Below the pieces are notes generated by a model. That model ran no database searches. It saw nothing but the letters and a program-made list of their open reading frames with translations, and was not told the origin of the DNA. Position numbers and translations under genes: made by a program. This document shows positions 8,214 to 17,284 of a stretch of DNA of 64,000 bases, in pieces (the first letter of the stretch is position 1; the number at the start of each line of letters is the position of its first letter). This DNA comes from Chryseobacterium cucumeris (lineage in GTDB: Bacteria > Bacteroidota > Bacteroidia > Flavobacteriales > Weeksellaceae), in the NCBI RefSeq assembly GCF_001593385.1, contig NZ_LUVZ01000044.1, positions 124,001-188,000 of the forward strand, read 5' to 3'.

Positions 8214-9875
8214 CTAAGCGGTTACAGAATTGGCAATTTCGGTTAGGTTGATAATCTGATGGGCTTTTTGTGCGCTAGACTCTCTGTGTGTGATAATTAT
8301 GGAAGTTGCGTTACTGATTTTTTTGTCAATATTTTCCAGAATATTCTGCTCCGTTTCTGTGTCTAAAGCGGACAGAGAATCATCAAAAATAATGATATTA
8401 GGATCCTTAATTAAGGCTCTTGCTATACAAATTCTTTGCTTTTGCCCCCCCGAAAGCATGACTCCGCGTTCACCTACAAGTGTTTTATATTGGTCTTTAA
8501 ACTCTATAATATTTTTGTGAACATCTGCAATATTGGAATACTCTACTACTTTCTCATGAGAAGGATGATCAATGGCAAAACCAATATTATTTTCAATAGA
8601 ATCAGAGAATAAGTAGCTCTCCTGAGGAATATATCCGATAAAGTTTCTGTAGTTCTCCAGATTATGGTCTTTCAGGTTTTTACCATCAATTAAAATTTCC
8701 CCTTCTGTAGGATCTATTAATCGGCATAATAGCAAGGCAATTGTTGATTTTCCACTACCGGTTTTCCCCATAATAGCTAATGATTCTCCGGCTTTTACTT
8801 TAAAACTTAGATTGTCCAGGGCTTTGATCCCTGTATTTGGATATACGTAAGAGACATTTCTGAATTCTATATCTCCCTTGATTGGATAGTTTTCAAAATT
8901 AGTGTTAATAATCTCCGATTTTTTATCCATAAATTCATTGATCCTCTGCATGGATGCTTCAGCTCTCTGGTTGACAGAAGTTACCCAACCTACCATGGAA
9001 AAAGGGAAAATCAGGGTGTTGATATACATAAAGAAATCAGCAATCTTACCAATGCTTAATTCTCCGGCAATATATTTTGTACCTCCAATCCAGATAATAG
9101 CAACATTTAATAATCCGATGACAAAAAGAATAATGGTGAAGAAATAGGCTTCTGTTTTAGCAAGATCTAAAGCTTTATTCTGATAATCGGTGACTTTGAT
9201 TCCGTAGTTTTTTTCAATGTATTTTTCTCTGGCGAAAAATTTTACCACACGGATTCCGGAAAAACTGTCCTGAACAAAAGTTGAAATCGCAGACTGGCTT
9301 TTCTGCATGATCTTTGATTTTTTATTGATAATAGAACTTACCTTATAAATGGCAAAAGATAAAATAGGAAGTGGAAGTAAAGTCCACATCGTCATGGAAG
9401 CATCCGTTTTTACCATGTAAATAGCTGTAATAATTACCAGTACAATGAGGTTGGCTACATACATTACCCCGGGACCAAGATACATTCTTACTGCCACCAC
9501 ATCTTCACTTAATCTGTTCATCAAGTCTCCGATAGTAGTTTGTTTATAATCCGTTAAAGATAAATCCTGATAATGTCTGTAGATTTTATTTTTAAGTTCG
9601 TATTCTATTCTTCTGGATGCAACAATGATGGTCTGTCTCATCATAAAGGTAAAGAATCCGGTTAAAAGAGAACATCCTACAATAATTCCAACATAAATCA
9701 GAACCTGATTGTTAAAGCCAAGATTCCCATTTTTTGTAAGTTCATCCACAGATTTTCCTACAAACTGAACCTTATATATATTAAAGAAATTACTGGCAAT
9801 GATAAAGAGTACCCCCCAAAACAATAGTATTTTGTGTTTCCAAAAATAGGGGTTTAAGGTTTTAAGCGCTTTCAT
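8214..9875 (-). CDS. ABC transporter with fused permease and ATPase domains (exporter type)
   Basis: The protein of about 553 residues has an N-terminal transmembrane region with several hydrophobic segments (for example ILLFWGVLFIIASNFF, IGLLNVAIIWIGG) and a C-terminal nucleotide-binding domain. The latter shows Walker A GKTGSGKST, the ABC signature LSGGQKQRICIARAL, Walker B IIIFDDSLSALD and the H-loop ITHRES. In the Walker B motif an Asp-Ser pair follows where most exporters have the catalytic Glu (DDSLSALD instead of DEATSALD); this is seen in some heterodimeric ABC exporters. Start set at MKALKTLNPYF; an upstream TTG would add four residues. Substrate cannot be told; a lipid or drug exporter partner elsewhere is possible. 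Confidence 0.88.
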   Translation of the reverse strand: MKALKTLNPYFWKHKILLFWGVLFIIASNFFNIYKVQFVGKSVDELTKNGNLGFNNQVLIYVGIIVGCSLLTGFFTFMMRQTIIVASRRIEYELKNKIYRHYQDLSLTDYKQTTIGDLMNRLSEDVVAVRMYLGPGVMYVANLIVLVIITAIYMVKTDASMTMWTLLPLPILSFAIYKVSSIINKKSKIMQKSQSAISTFVQDSFSGIRVVKFFAREKYIEKNYGIKVTDYQNKALDLAKTEAYFFTIILFVIGLLNVAIIWIGGTKYIAGELSIGKIADFFMYINTLIFPFSMVGWVTSVNQRAEASMQRINEFMDKKSEIINTNFENYPIKGDIEFRNVSYVYPNTGIKALDNLSFKVKAGESLAIMGKTGSGKSTIALLLCRLIDPTEGEILIDGKNLKDHNLENYRNFIGYIPQESYLFSDSIENNIGFAIDHPSHEKVVEYSNIADVHKNIIEFKDQYKTLVGERGVMLSGGQKQRICIARALIKDPNIIIFDDSLSALDTETEQNILENIDKKISNATSIIITHRESSAQKAHQIINLTEIANSVTA

Positions 9876-9936
9876 ATAGTTGCACAAAATTACAAAAATG
9901 TCATCACACTACGAATTTCATCAATTTTAAATTTCG

Positions 9937-9944
9937 TATCTTTG
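9937..9944 (+). promoter_or_regulatory. Candidate -7 box (TATCTTTG) of the nusB operon
   Basis: TATCTTTG matches TAnnTTTG and ends 22 bases before the nusB start. The -33 region has no clear TTTG. Confidence 0.45.
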
Positions 9945-9966
9945 CAGCCATAAAAAAGCTCTTTGA

Positions 9967-10872
9967 ATGTTAGGAAGACGACAAATCCGTGAAAAAGTAG
10001 TACAGACCGTGTATTCTTACTACCAAAATCCTGTAAAATTTGATGTTTTAGAGAAAAACATGTTTGCCGGGATAGAGAAAATCTATTATCTATACATCTA
10101 TCAGCTCAACTTTTTGGTGGGTTTGAAAGATTTGGCAGAAAATCAGATCGAAATTGGTAAGAATAAATTTCTTAAAACTGATGCTGATATTAATCCTAAC
10201 CAAAAATTCATCAACAACCAGGTATTGCTTAAGCTGGAAGAAAATCCTGAAAGATTATTTTTTACAGGGCAGCACAAGCAGTTGAAATGGGATATGCATG
10301 ATGATTTATTGGTAAAAACTTTCCAGAGAATTACTGCTGGGAAACGTTATCAGGATTTCATGAAAGAAGAAGGATATTCTTTTGAAGAAGATCAGAAATT
10401 TATAGGTAAATTATTTCTAAGGTATATTGCTGAAAATGAAGATTTTCATGACTATTTAGGTGATAAGGAACTTTCATGGTATGATGATATCCATATCGCC
10501 AATTCAATGGTACAAAAAACAATCGGTTTCCTGAGAGAAGATGAAGAAAGCAGAACTTTGATCAAAATGATTAAAGATGAAGAAGATAAAACATTCGCTT
10601 CAAAATTGCTAAGAGATACCCTGAATAACTGGGAAAACAATGAAAAGAAACTGGAAGAAAGACTGGAAAACTGGGATCTGGAAAGAGTTTCTCTAATGGA
10701 TAAAGTAATTTTATCTACAGCCATTGCAGAGCTTGATAACTTTGCTTTCACACCTTCAAGAGTGATCATTAATGAATATATTGAAATTGCAAAAGTATTT
10801 GCTACAGACCGTTCCAATATCTTCATCAATGGTATTTTAGATAAATATTGTAAAGATCAAAATAGAATATAA
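9967..10872 (+). CDS. nusB: Transcription antitermination factor NusB with long N-terminal extension
   Basis: The 301-residue protein is about twice the length of E. coli NusB, as is usual in Bacteroidota. It opens with the family start (MLGRRQIREKVVQTVYSY). The C-terminal ~130 residues carry the conserved NusB core: NWDLERVSLMDKVILSTAIAE, then FTPSRVIINEYIEIAKVF, then SNIFINGILDK. NusB binds boxA RNA with NusE (S10) in rRNA antitermination. It is first of a tight cluster: the next gene starts one base after its stop. The middle region (residues ~60-170) is lineage-specific and unassigned. Confidence 0.93.
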   Translation: MLGRRQIREKVVQTVYSYYQNPVKFDVLEKNMFAGIEKIYYLYIYQLNFLVGLKDLAENQIEIGKNKFLKTDADINPNQKFINNQVLLKLEENPERLFFTGQHKQLKWDMHDDLLVKTFQRITAGKRYQDFMKEEGYSFEEDQKFIGKLFLRYIAENEDFHDYLGDKELSWYDDIHIANSMVQKTIGFLREDEESRTLIKMIKDEEDKTFASKLLRDTLNNWENNEKKLEERLENWDLERVSLMDKVILSTAIAELDNFAFTPSRVIINEYIEIAKVFATDRSNIFINGILDKYCKDQNRI

Positions 10873-10873
10873 A

Positions 10874-11380
10874 ATGAAAAAGACGTTATCAATTATCGCC
10901 TTGTCAATTATAGGCTTTGGGTTAGTTTCATGTAAAAAAGAAAACAAAGAAACTCAAAGTGCTGAAACTTCAACTATTGATTCTGCAGCTGTTGCCGCTC
11001 CGGTTACCACTGATTCTGCAGCAGCACCTGTAGCAGGTGAAACAGTTGCTCCGGTTTCTAACGAACCATCTACTTCTGTAGCTTTATCTGAAAACAGCTT
11101 CGATTTTGGAAAAATCAAAAAAGGAGATAAAGTAGAGCATGTATATGAAATTACCAACACAGGTAAAAACCCATTGATTATTTCTGAAGTGAAGCCAGGA
11201 TGCGGATGTACAGCTCCTGATTTTACAAAAGAGCCTATCATGCCTGGTAAAAAAGGAAAAGTTACTTTACACTTCGATTCTTCAAGCTTCGACGGAAACG
11301 TTCAGAAGTATGCAGACGTTTTTGCTAATGTAGAAAAAGCTCCAATCAGATTAACTTTCACGGCGAACATTCAGCCATAA
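10874..11380 (+). CDS. DUF1573 domain lipoprotein
   Basis: The 168-residue protein has a lipoprotein signal (hydrophobic ISIIALSIIGFGLVSC, Cys 20), an Ala/Thr/Pro-rich linker (residues ~30-70), then a DUF1573 Ig-like domain: FDFGKIKKGDKVEHVYEITN, PLIISEVKPGCGCTAPDFT, PGKKGKVTLHFDSS. The CGC motif is characteristic of the family. It should be anchored in the envelope. It sits between nusB and yajC with spacings of 1 and 10 bases, so co-transcription is likely. Biochemical role unknown. Confidence 0.88.
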   Translation: MKKTLSIIALSIIGFGLVSCKKENKETQSAETSTIDSAAVAAPVTTDSAAAPVAGETVAPVSNEPSTSVALSENSFDFGKIKKGDKVEHVYEITNTGKNPLIISEVKPGCGCTAPDFTKEPIMPGKKGKVTLHFDSSSFDGNVQKYADVFANVEKAPIRLTFTANIQP

Positions 11381-11390
11381 TATTTTAAAT

Positions 11391-11753
11391 ATGTTGACAC
11401 TATTTTTACAGGCACAGGGTGGTTCTTCACCTATGATGCTGATCATGATGGGGGTAATGTTTGTAGGATTTTATTTCCTGATGATCAGACCTCAAATGAA
11501 AAAGCAAAAGCAGGAGAAAAACTTTCAGGAAAACCTTAAAGTGGGAACAAGAGTAGTTCTTACATCGGGCCTTCACGGAAGAATTGCTCAGGTTCAGGAT
11601 GACGGTTTTGTTATCGAAACATTATCCGGAAAACTGAAATTCGAAAAAGCAGCAGTTTCAAGAGAAATGACTGAGGCTCGTTTTGGAGATAAAGCAAAAA
11701 CTGCTGAAAAGGCAGATGACAAAAAAGAAACAGCAACTGAAGAAAAGAAATAA
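11391..11753 (+). CDS. yajC: Preprotein translocase accessory subunit YajC
   Basis: This 120-residue protein has a single N-terminal membrane helix (LIMMGVMFVGFYFLMI) followed directly by the RPQMKKQKQ motif typical of YajC and the conserved VGTRVVLTSGLHGRIAQV segment. The C-terminus is a charged Lys/Glu/Ala tail. YajC associates with SecDF and helps protein export and membrane insertion. It is the last gene of the nusB cluster and is followed by a strong terminator. Confidence 0.93.
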   Translation: MLTLFLQAQGGSSPMMLIMMGVMFVGFYFLMIRPQMKKQKQEKNFQENLKVGTRVVLTSGLHGRIAQVQDDGFVIETLSGKLKFEKAAVSREMTEARFGDKAKTAEKADDKKETATEEKK

Positions 11754-11774
11754 TTCAGTCTGAAAATATTAAGC

Positions 11775-11813
11775 TGCGGCGGGTGAACTTTGTTCACCCG
11801 CCGCAATTTTTTA
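11775..11813 (+). terminator. Strong terminator after yajC
   Basis: A 14-bp perfect GC-rich stem (arms 11775-11788 and 11792-11805) with a 3-base loop is followed by a T run. It is one of the strongest hairpins in the window. Confidence 0.92.
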
Positions 11814-11894
11814 TACACTGGTTTGAGAAAATTGTATCCATTTGTGAAAAGCAATTAGTGAAATTAGTGTTTAATAAAAAATTATCTTTGCTTC

Positions 11895-12629
11895 ATGAAG
11901 CAAAACACAAACAAAACGGTTCTTATTCTGGGAGCCAATTCAGATGTAGCGAAACAATGTATAATACAATATGTTGAAAAAGGATTTTCCGTAATTGCAG
12001 CTTCCAGGAATATAAACTCTTTGAATGATTTTATTGGATCAAACAATCTGGACCGCTCCAAAGTTTCTGTTTTGTATTTTGATGCTGCAGATTTTGATTC
12101 TCATCATCAGTTTTATTCCAGTCTTTCTGTACAACCTCATATTGTGGTTTATTCCGCAGGTTTTTTAGTAGACAATCAAAAGGCGCTGGCTGATTTCAAG
12201 GGAGCCAGACAAATGATGGAAGTCAATTATATGGGGGGAGTTTCTATCCTGAGTATTATTGCAATGGATAAAAGCAATACCAACCTGGAAAGAATAATCG
12301 GACTCTCTTCCTTGTCAGGAGTAAGAGGAAGAAAAAGTAATTTTGTCTACGGAAGCACAAAGGCTGCATTTACTCAGTTTCTTGCGGGATTGAGACAGGA
12401 ACTAGCTTCCCGAAAAATAATTGTGAATGCCTTGGTTATTGGTTATATCAGAACAAAAATCAACGAAGGGCTGGAACTGAATGAATTTCTGATCATGGAG
12501 CCGGATTATGTGGCGAAATTTATTGTCAATGCTGGAAATTCCTTTACCATTGTTCCGAATTTTAAGTGGAAAATTATCTACCATATTCTTAGGCTTTTAC
12601 CGGAAAGTCTGGCTGCAAAATTACCTTAG
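11895..12629 (+). CDS. Short-chain dehydrogenase/reductase (SDR)
   Basis: The 244-residue protein shows the N-terminal nucleotide-binding pattern in a variant form (VLILGANSDVAKQC in place of TGxxxGIG), the NAG-equivalent YSAGF, a catalytic Ser (GLSSLSGV) and the YxxxK pair (YGSTKAA). The length is normal for a classical SDR. The C-terminus contains a hydrophobic stretch. The glycine-motif variant GANSDVA is typical of SDRs resembling DprE2-like or polyketide-type reductases, but the substrate cannot be inferred. It stands alone between the yajC terminator and the MscS gene. Confidence 0.85.
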   Translation: MKQNTNKTVLILGANSDVAKQCIIQYVEKGFSVIAASRNINSLNDFIGSNNLDRSKVSVLYFDAADFDSHHQFYSSLSVQPHIVVYSAGFLVDNQKALADFKGARQMMEVNYMGGVSILSIIAMDKSNTNLERIIGLSSLSGVRGRKSNFVYGSTKAAFTQFLAGLRQELASRKIIVNALVIGYIRTKINEGLELNEFLIMEPDYVAKFIVNAGNSFTIVPNFKWKIIYHILRLLPESLAAKLP

Positions 12630-12904
12630 AGAATGTTTCTTGATATTATTTTCTTTGAAAACACTCACACTTCGGTATCGTTTTTGTAATTCTATGATCC
12701 AAAAATTATTTCTTCCTGCAAGATTCAATTTCTGAATGATTATTGAGTAAAGCAGAAATATTCTTTTCTGCTGTCAATCTATTTTTAAGGATAAAATATA
12801 ATTTACTTTCACTCTACAGTGCAAGGTGAATTTCTTTTTTTTTCCAGATCCTGCAGAAGATGTCAATGCTTCATTGATATAAATAGTAAAACACATAGTA
12901 TAAA

Positions 12905-13750
12905 ATGGACGATTTAGAACTGAACAAGATTCAACAACACTGGGATACCTTAATTTCTTCAGCAATTTCATGGGCACCGAGAATCTTTACTGCAATCATT
13001 TCTGCATTATTAATTTATCTTATCGGATCATGGATGATCAGAATGATTAAGAAACTGGTGGAAAAAGCTTTCAAAAAAAGAAATATGGAAGCTTCACTGC
13101 AGCATTTTCTTTTAAATATTATCAACTGGGGACTTAATATTCTTTTGTTTATTGTAGTTGTAACGCAGCTTGGAGTACAAACCTCTGCATTTGTTGCAAT
13201 GATTGGTGCCGCAGGTTTAGCGGTTGGTTTAGCTTTACAGGGGTCCTTAACAAATTTTGCAGGCGGAATCTTAATTCTACTATTAAAACCTTTTAAGATT
13301 GGTGATTTTATTTCTACCAATTCAGGGGTTTCAGGGACTGTAGATGCTATTGATATTTTTCATACAAAACTGATCACCCCACAAAACCAGCTGATCGTTA
13401 TTCCTAACGGAGTGGTTTCAAATAACAGTATTACCAATTTTACCCAACTGGGTACAAGAAGAACATCACTGGATATCGGAATTGCCTATGATGCAGATCT
13501 TAGACATACCAAGGATATTTTAATGAATGTTATTAAGAATAATCAATATGCTCTTGCAACACCTGCTCCACAAGTGGTAGTTACTGAATTGGGAGACAGT
13601 GCTGTCAATGTATCTGTAAGAGTAAGTGCTTCCACTGAAAATTTCTGGACGATGAATGAAGAACTAATCATCGGTTGTAAAGAAGCTCTCGATAAAGCTG
13701 GAATCGGAATACCTTTTCCTCAAAGAGATGTGCATATTTACAATCAATAA
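12905..13750 (+). CDS. Small mechanosensitive channel (MscS family)
   Basis: The 281-residue protein has three N-terminal membrane helices and the MscS pore-lining helix, rich in Gly/Ala (FVAMIGAAGLAVGLALQGSLTNFAGG), followed by the beta domain (IGDFISTNSGVSGTVDAIDIFHTKL), the VIPNGVVSNNSITNF motif and an alpha/beta C-terminal domain. The length equals E. coli MscS (286 residues). It would sit in the inner membrane and release solutes on hypo-osmotic shock. Monocistronic, with a hairpin after it. Confidence 0.92.
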   Translation: MDDLELNKIQQHWDTLISSAISWAPRIFTAIISALLIYLIGSWMIRMIKKLVEKAFKKRNMEASLQHFLLNIINWGLNILLFIVVVTQLGVQTSAFVAMIGAAGLAVGLALQGSLTNFAGGILILLLKPFKIGDFISTNSGVSGTVDAIDIFHTKLITPQNQLIVIPNGVVSNNSITNFTQLGTRRTSLDIGIAYDADLRHTKDILMNVIKNNQYALATPAPQVVVTELGDSAVNVSVRVSASTENFWTMNEELIIGCKEALDKAGIGIPFPQRDVHIYNQ

Positions 13751-13767
13751 TTATATTTAATTTTTTT

Positions 13768-13806
13768 AAGAAACTCCTGCGTTATACTATGTGGGAGTTT
13801 TATTTT
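13768..13806 (+). terminator. Hairpin between convergent mscS and ligD
   Basis: An imperfect stem AAACTCCT...GGGAGTTT with T-rich flank lies between the stop codons of the plus-strand channel gene and the minus-strand ligD, and may serve both. Confidence 0.5.
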
Positions 13807-15676
13807 ATTCCATATTCTGCAGGAGTTCCAACGCCTTCATCATATCAATTCCCTTACCCAAAACCGGTTTAAACAAATCTCCTTTCTCCTTAATTCTGTC
13901 AAGGGCATTGTTAATAGTAAAATCTGTTGGTTTCACACCAGGCTTCAACTCATCCCAATCCAAAGGCATAGAAACGGAAGCACCTTGTTTAGGTCTCAGG
14001 CTGTAAGCACTTGCCAGAGTCTGCCCCGTTCTGTTTTGCAGGTAATCAAGGTAAATTTTTTTGTTATCCCTTTTTTGAAGACTTCTTTCCAACGTGGTAA
14101 TCTTAGGCAGTTTTTCGTTTACCTGTTTCATGAGAATATGGGCGAAATCTTTTACCTGGTCAAAATCATAATGAGCTCCCATAGGAATATAGATATGAAT
14201 TCCTGTACTTCCGGAAGTTTTACAATAGCCTTTTATTTTAATAGTTTTTAAAACTTCATTCACCTGAAGTGCTGTTTCAATCACCTCATCAAATGTATTT
14301 TTTGAAGAAGGGTCAAGGTCTAAAACCAGATAATCTGGATGCTCAAGATCTGGTAAAGAACTGTTCCATGGATTGAAATCAATGCAGCCTAAATTATTAA
14401 GATAAGCCATAGTAGCTTTGTCATTACAGTAAATATAATCAATATGTTTATCATTGGATTCCGAATATACCTGTGTGGTTTTTATCCAGTCAGGAACATG
14501 ATCTCCTGCATCTTTCTGATAAAAGCTCTGCTCTTCAATTCCATTGGGAAAGCGGTTGAGAGAAAGCGGACGATTTTTTAAGTAAGGGAGAATATAACGT
14601 GCTACAGACTGATAATATTCAATAACATCTCCTTTTGTAATGCCATCTTCAGGAAAATATATCTTATCCTGATTGGTAAGCTTGACGGAATGCTTGTCTA
14701 AGGTAATCTCTTTCTCTTTTTCAGAAGTCTTTGTCTTTTTTGATGAAGCTTTCGTATTCATATCTTTAGATTTTTCGGTGAAGGATGGAGCTTTAGTATC
14801 TTCCGGGCTTTTGTCATCCCTGATTGTGATAAAAACCGGATGTCTGAAGATTCCGTCCTTGGTAATTTCAGAATATTTGATTTCACATACTAGCTCGGGT
14901 TTTACCCACGTTACCGGCATATTGGTCTTCGGAGCTGTTTCGAATGGAGATGACTTTACAATTATTTTCTGAAGTCTCTTATATACTTCTTTCAAAGAAG
15001 CCGTATTGAAACCTGTTCCTGTATGACCACAGTAAGTAAGCTTCCCATCAATAAATTTTCCTAATATCAATGCTCCGAAGCTTTCCCGTGATCCTCTGGG
15101 TTCTGTAAAACCACAAATAATGACCTCTTCTGTATTGGAAAACTTGATTTTAAGCCAATCGGTGGTTCTGTGATTTTCAACATACAGACTGTCTGCCCGT
15201 TTTGCAATCATTCCTTCCAGCTGCATTTTCTTCATTTGTTCAAAAAATTCAATGCCCTTTTCAGGAATATGATCACAATATCTGATCCGTTCGGTTTCAG
15301 TTAATGCTTCTTTTAAAAGTTCTTTTCGTTGAATTAAGGGAAGATCTTCTGTAGAATGTCCATTGAGCCATAAGATATCAAAAACCTGATAGGCAAGGGC
15401 GGCACCAGGGTTATCCCCAATTTGCTGTAAAAGCTGAAAGTCAGGCTTTCCCTGTTCATTATAGACCACAACTTCGCCATCCAGGATCATACGATGCCTT
15501 TGTTGGCCGAAGTCCTGAGCAATTTTGTCAAATTTAGATAAAAAGGAAATTCCATTTCGGGAATAGAAAAGCGGAGCATCATGGCTGAGGTCTGCAATAG
15601 CTCTGTAGCCATCCCATTTTATTTCAAAGATCCAGTCTTTATCATTGAAGGCTTCCTCTGAAAGTTTAGCCAGCAT
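13805..15676 (-). CDS. ligD: DNA ligase D, ligase plus polymerase part (downstream half of a frameshifted ligD)
   Basis: This 623-residue stretch begins inside the conserved ligase opening (PMLAKL) and carries the adenylation motif EIKWDGYRA (Lys 20), the rest of the ATP-dependent ligase and OB domains, a Lys/Ser/Thr-rich linker (~310-335), then the archaeal-primase-type polymerase domain with DYLVLDLDPS (metal-binding Asp pair) and SGSTGIHIYIP. LigD seals and fills double-strand breaks with Ku in bacterial NHEJ. The ATG at 15676 is internal to the domain and unlikely to be a native start. The same frame stays open and coding-like upstream to ~15790, where adding one base to an A9 tract joins it to the phosphoesterase part. 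Either a frameshift mutation or a sequencing error. Confidence 0.9.
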   Translation of the reverse strand: MLAKLSEEAFNDKDWIFEIKWDGYRAIADLSHDAPLFYSRNGISFLSKFDKIAQDFGQQRHRMILDGEVVVYNEQGKPDFQLLQQIGDNPGAALAYQVFDILWLNGHSTEDLPLIQRKELLKEALTETERIRYCDHIPEKGIEFFEQMKKMQLEGMIAKRADSLYVENHRTTDWLKIKFSNTEEVIICGFTEPRGSRESFGALILGKFIDGKLTYCGHTGTGFNTASLKEVYKRLQKIIVKSSPFETAPKTNMPVTWVKPELVCEIKYSEITKDGIFRHPVFITIRDDKSPEDTKAPSFTEKSKDMNTKASSKKTKTSEKEKEITLDKHSVKLTNQDKIYFPEDGITKGDVIEYYQSVARYILPYLKNRPLSLNRFPNGIEEQSFYQKDAGDHVPDWIKTTQVYSESNDKHIDYIYCNDKATMAYLNNLGCIDFNPWNSSLPDLEHPDYLVLDLDPSSKNTFDEVIETALQVNEVLKTIKIKGYCKTSGSTGIHIYIPMGAHYDFDQVKDFAHILMKQVNEKLPKITTLERSLQKRDNKKIYLDYLQNRTGQTLASAYSLRPKQGASVSMPLDWDELKPGVKPTDFTINNALDRIKEKGDLFKPVLGKGIDMMKALELLQNME

Positions 15677-15747
15677 GGGTTTAATGAAAGACTTAAGCTT
15701 TTTTTCATTCGTTAACGAATTGAAATTCCTGAAGGTTTTTTCAGAAG

Positions 15748-16353
15748 TTATGACTTCTTTTTTTCTCTTATTTTTAGGCTTTTTTTTTCCTCTAAAAATT
15801 GAGTGACCAGTGATTTTGGCGAAGTATTTTCTTCGGCATTATAAGGACTTTCTGCAAATTCATCCTTATGTTTGATAAGCAACCATGAGTTGTCATCCGT
15901 ATTTTTCATTTTTACCAGAGCAAATTCACCTTTCAGCTTTTTACCGTGTAAAATAAATTTTAAAGAACCGGCATGAAGTTCCTTCAGAAGTTCTTTTTCA
16001 TCAGAAAGTTTTGAATTCTCCTCTAAAGGTTCATAGGTTCCGCTGTCCCATACTTCCACTTGTCCGGCACCATAATTTCCTTCCGGAATATTTCCTTCAA
16101 AATCTTTATAGTCGTAAGGGTGATCTTCTACCATCATGGCAAGACGTTTATCTTTTGGGTCTAATGACGGGCCTTTCGGAACGGCCCAGCTTTTCAGTAC
16201 ACCTTCCATTTCAAGCCGGAAGTCATAATGAAGTCTGGAGGCAGCATGTCTCTGAATCACAAAAATCAACTTTTCTTTGCTTTTCTTTGTTTTTCCTTTA
16301 GGTTCGCTGGTTTCATCGAACTTTCTTTTGTTATGATAATCTTTGAGAGCCAT
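15748..16353 (-). CDS. ligD: DNA ligase D, N-terminal 3'-phosphoesterase part (upstream half of a frameshifted ligD)
   Basis: The 201-residue product is the LigD 3'-phosphoesterase domain, which trims 3'-phosphates and ribonucleotides at breaks. Motifs seen: HAASRLHYDFRLE (metal-binding His and Asp), AVPKGPSLDP, EDHPYDYKDFEG and IPEGNYGAGQVEVWDSG. It ends in a frameshift-like tail (IREKKKS) after an A9 tract at 15780-15788 on the coding strand. Its ATG overlaps the ku stop by one base (TAATG), implying translational coupling. With one extra A the frame continues through EEKKKPKNKRKK into the ligase part, giving a normal PE-LIG-POL protein of about 850 residues. Confidence 0.9.
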   Translation of the reverse strand: MALKDYHNKRKFDETSEPKGKTKKSKEKLIFVIQRHAASRLHYDFRLEMEGVLKSWAVPKGPSLDPKDKRLAMMVEDHPYDYKDFEGNIPEGNYGAGQVEVWDSGTYEPLEENSKLSDEKELLKELHAGSLKFILHGKKLKGEFALVKMKNTDDNSWLLIKHKDEFAESPYNAEENTSPKSLVTQFLEEKKSLKIREKKKS

Positions 16354-17138
16354 TATGATGCAGATTTGGATTTAGAAGTATTCAGGCTGGCTTTTAACTG
16401 CGCCATAAGGTCAATCACTTTACCTTCCTTAGCAGGCTGCGCTTTTGGGGCTTTTACGTTTTTGCCTTTTGCTTTCTGCTTGATGATCTTCATCAGCTCA
16501 TCAGAATAGGTATCTTTATACATTGCGGGATCAAATTCCTGGGAAAGCTGCTCAATCAGGCTGACAGCCATCTTCAACTCTGCAGGTTTCGGAGCTTTTT
16601 GGGCAGGAATTTTTAAATCTGAATAGTCTCTTATTTCCTGATCAAATCTCAAACGATTCAAAACAAGTATGTCGTCATTATAAGGACGGATCATCCCAAT
16701 GGCTGCACTGTCACGAAGCACAAAAGTTCCTATACCTACCATGGCAGTTTTTTCAAGAGCTTTTAATAAAAGTCTGTAGGCATTTTCACCATTTTTCTGA
16801 GGTTCCAGATAATACGGAGTCTCAAAATACATACTGTCTACTTCTACTTCCTTTACAAACTGGTCAATAGAAAGTATTTTTGTTTTTTCAGGGCTTGCTG
16901 CTTCGTAATCTTCTTCGTCAAGAACAATATATTTGTCGTCCATGAGATAACCTTTGACGATATTTTCCCATTTTACTTCTTTCCCTGTATTTTCGTTTAC
17001 CCGTTTGAAACGGATGTTTGAAAAATCAGATTTGTCGAGCATATCGAGATCCAATTTTGTGGTTTCCGTTGCGGAATAAATTTTAACAGGAATGTTGACT
17101 AATCCGAAGCCAATTGCGCCGTTCCAAATTGCTTTCAT
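16353..17138 (-). CDS. ku: Non-homologous end-joining protein Ku
   Basis: The 261-residue protein has the typical bacterial Ku start (MKAIWNGAIGFGLVNIPVKIYSA) and the beta-barrel core (FKRVNENTGKEV, VKGYLMDDKYIVLDEEDYE, TFVLRDSAAIGMIRPYNDDILVLNRLRF), followed by a Lys/Ala-rich C-terminal extension (KGKNVKAPKAQPAKEGK) of the kind that helps DNA binding or LigD recruitment. Ku homodimers encircle broken DNA ends and recruit LigD. It is the first gene of the ku-ligD operon and overlaps the next gene by one base. Confidence 0.95.
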   Translation of the reverse strand: MKAIWNGAIGFGLVNIPVKIYSATETTKLDLDMLDKSDFSNIRFKRVNENTGKEVKWENIVKGYLMDDKYIVLDEEDYEAASPEKTKILSIDQFVKEVEVDSMYFETPYYLEPQKNGENAYRLLLKALEKTAMVGIGTFVLRDSAAIGMIRPYNDDILVLNRLRFDQEIRDYSDLKIPAQKAPKPAELKMAVSLIEQLSQEFDPAMYKDTYSDELMKIIKQKAKGKNVKAPKAQPAKEGKVIDLMAQLKASLNTSKSKSAS

Positions 17139-17284
17139 TGTCTTACGTTTTTAAAAATCAAGCAATTAATATGCCGGCAGAAGCCCGTGTGGTACCTTTT
17201 ATGGACTTTGTTGCCAAATGACAATTGTTTTTATCCGCGACTTTTATACCTTTATATTTCCGCAATCCGTGGTTATATCAAAAT

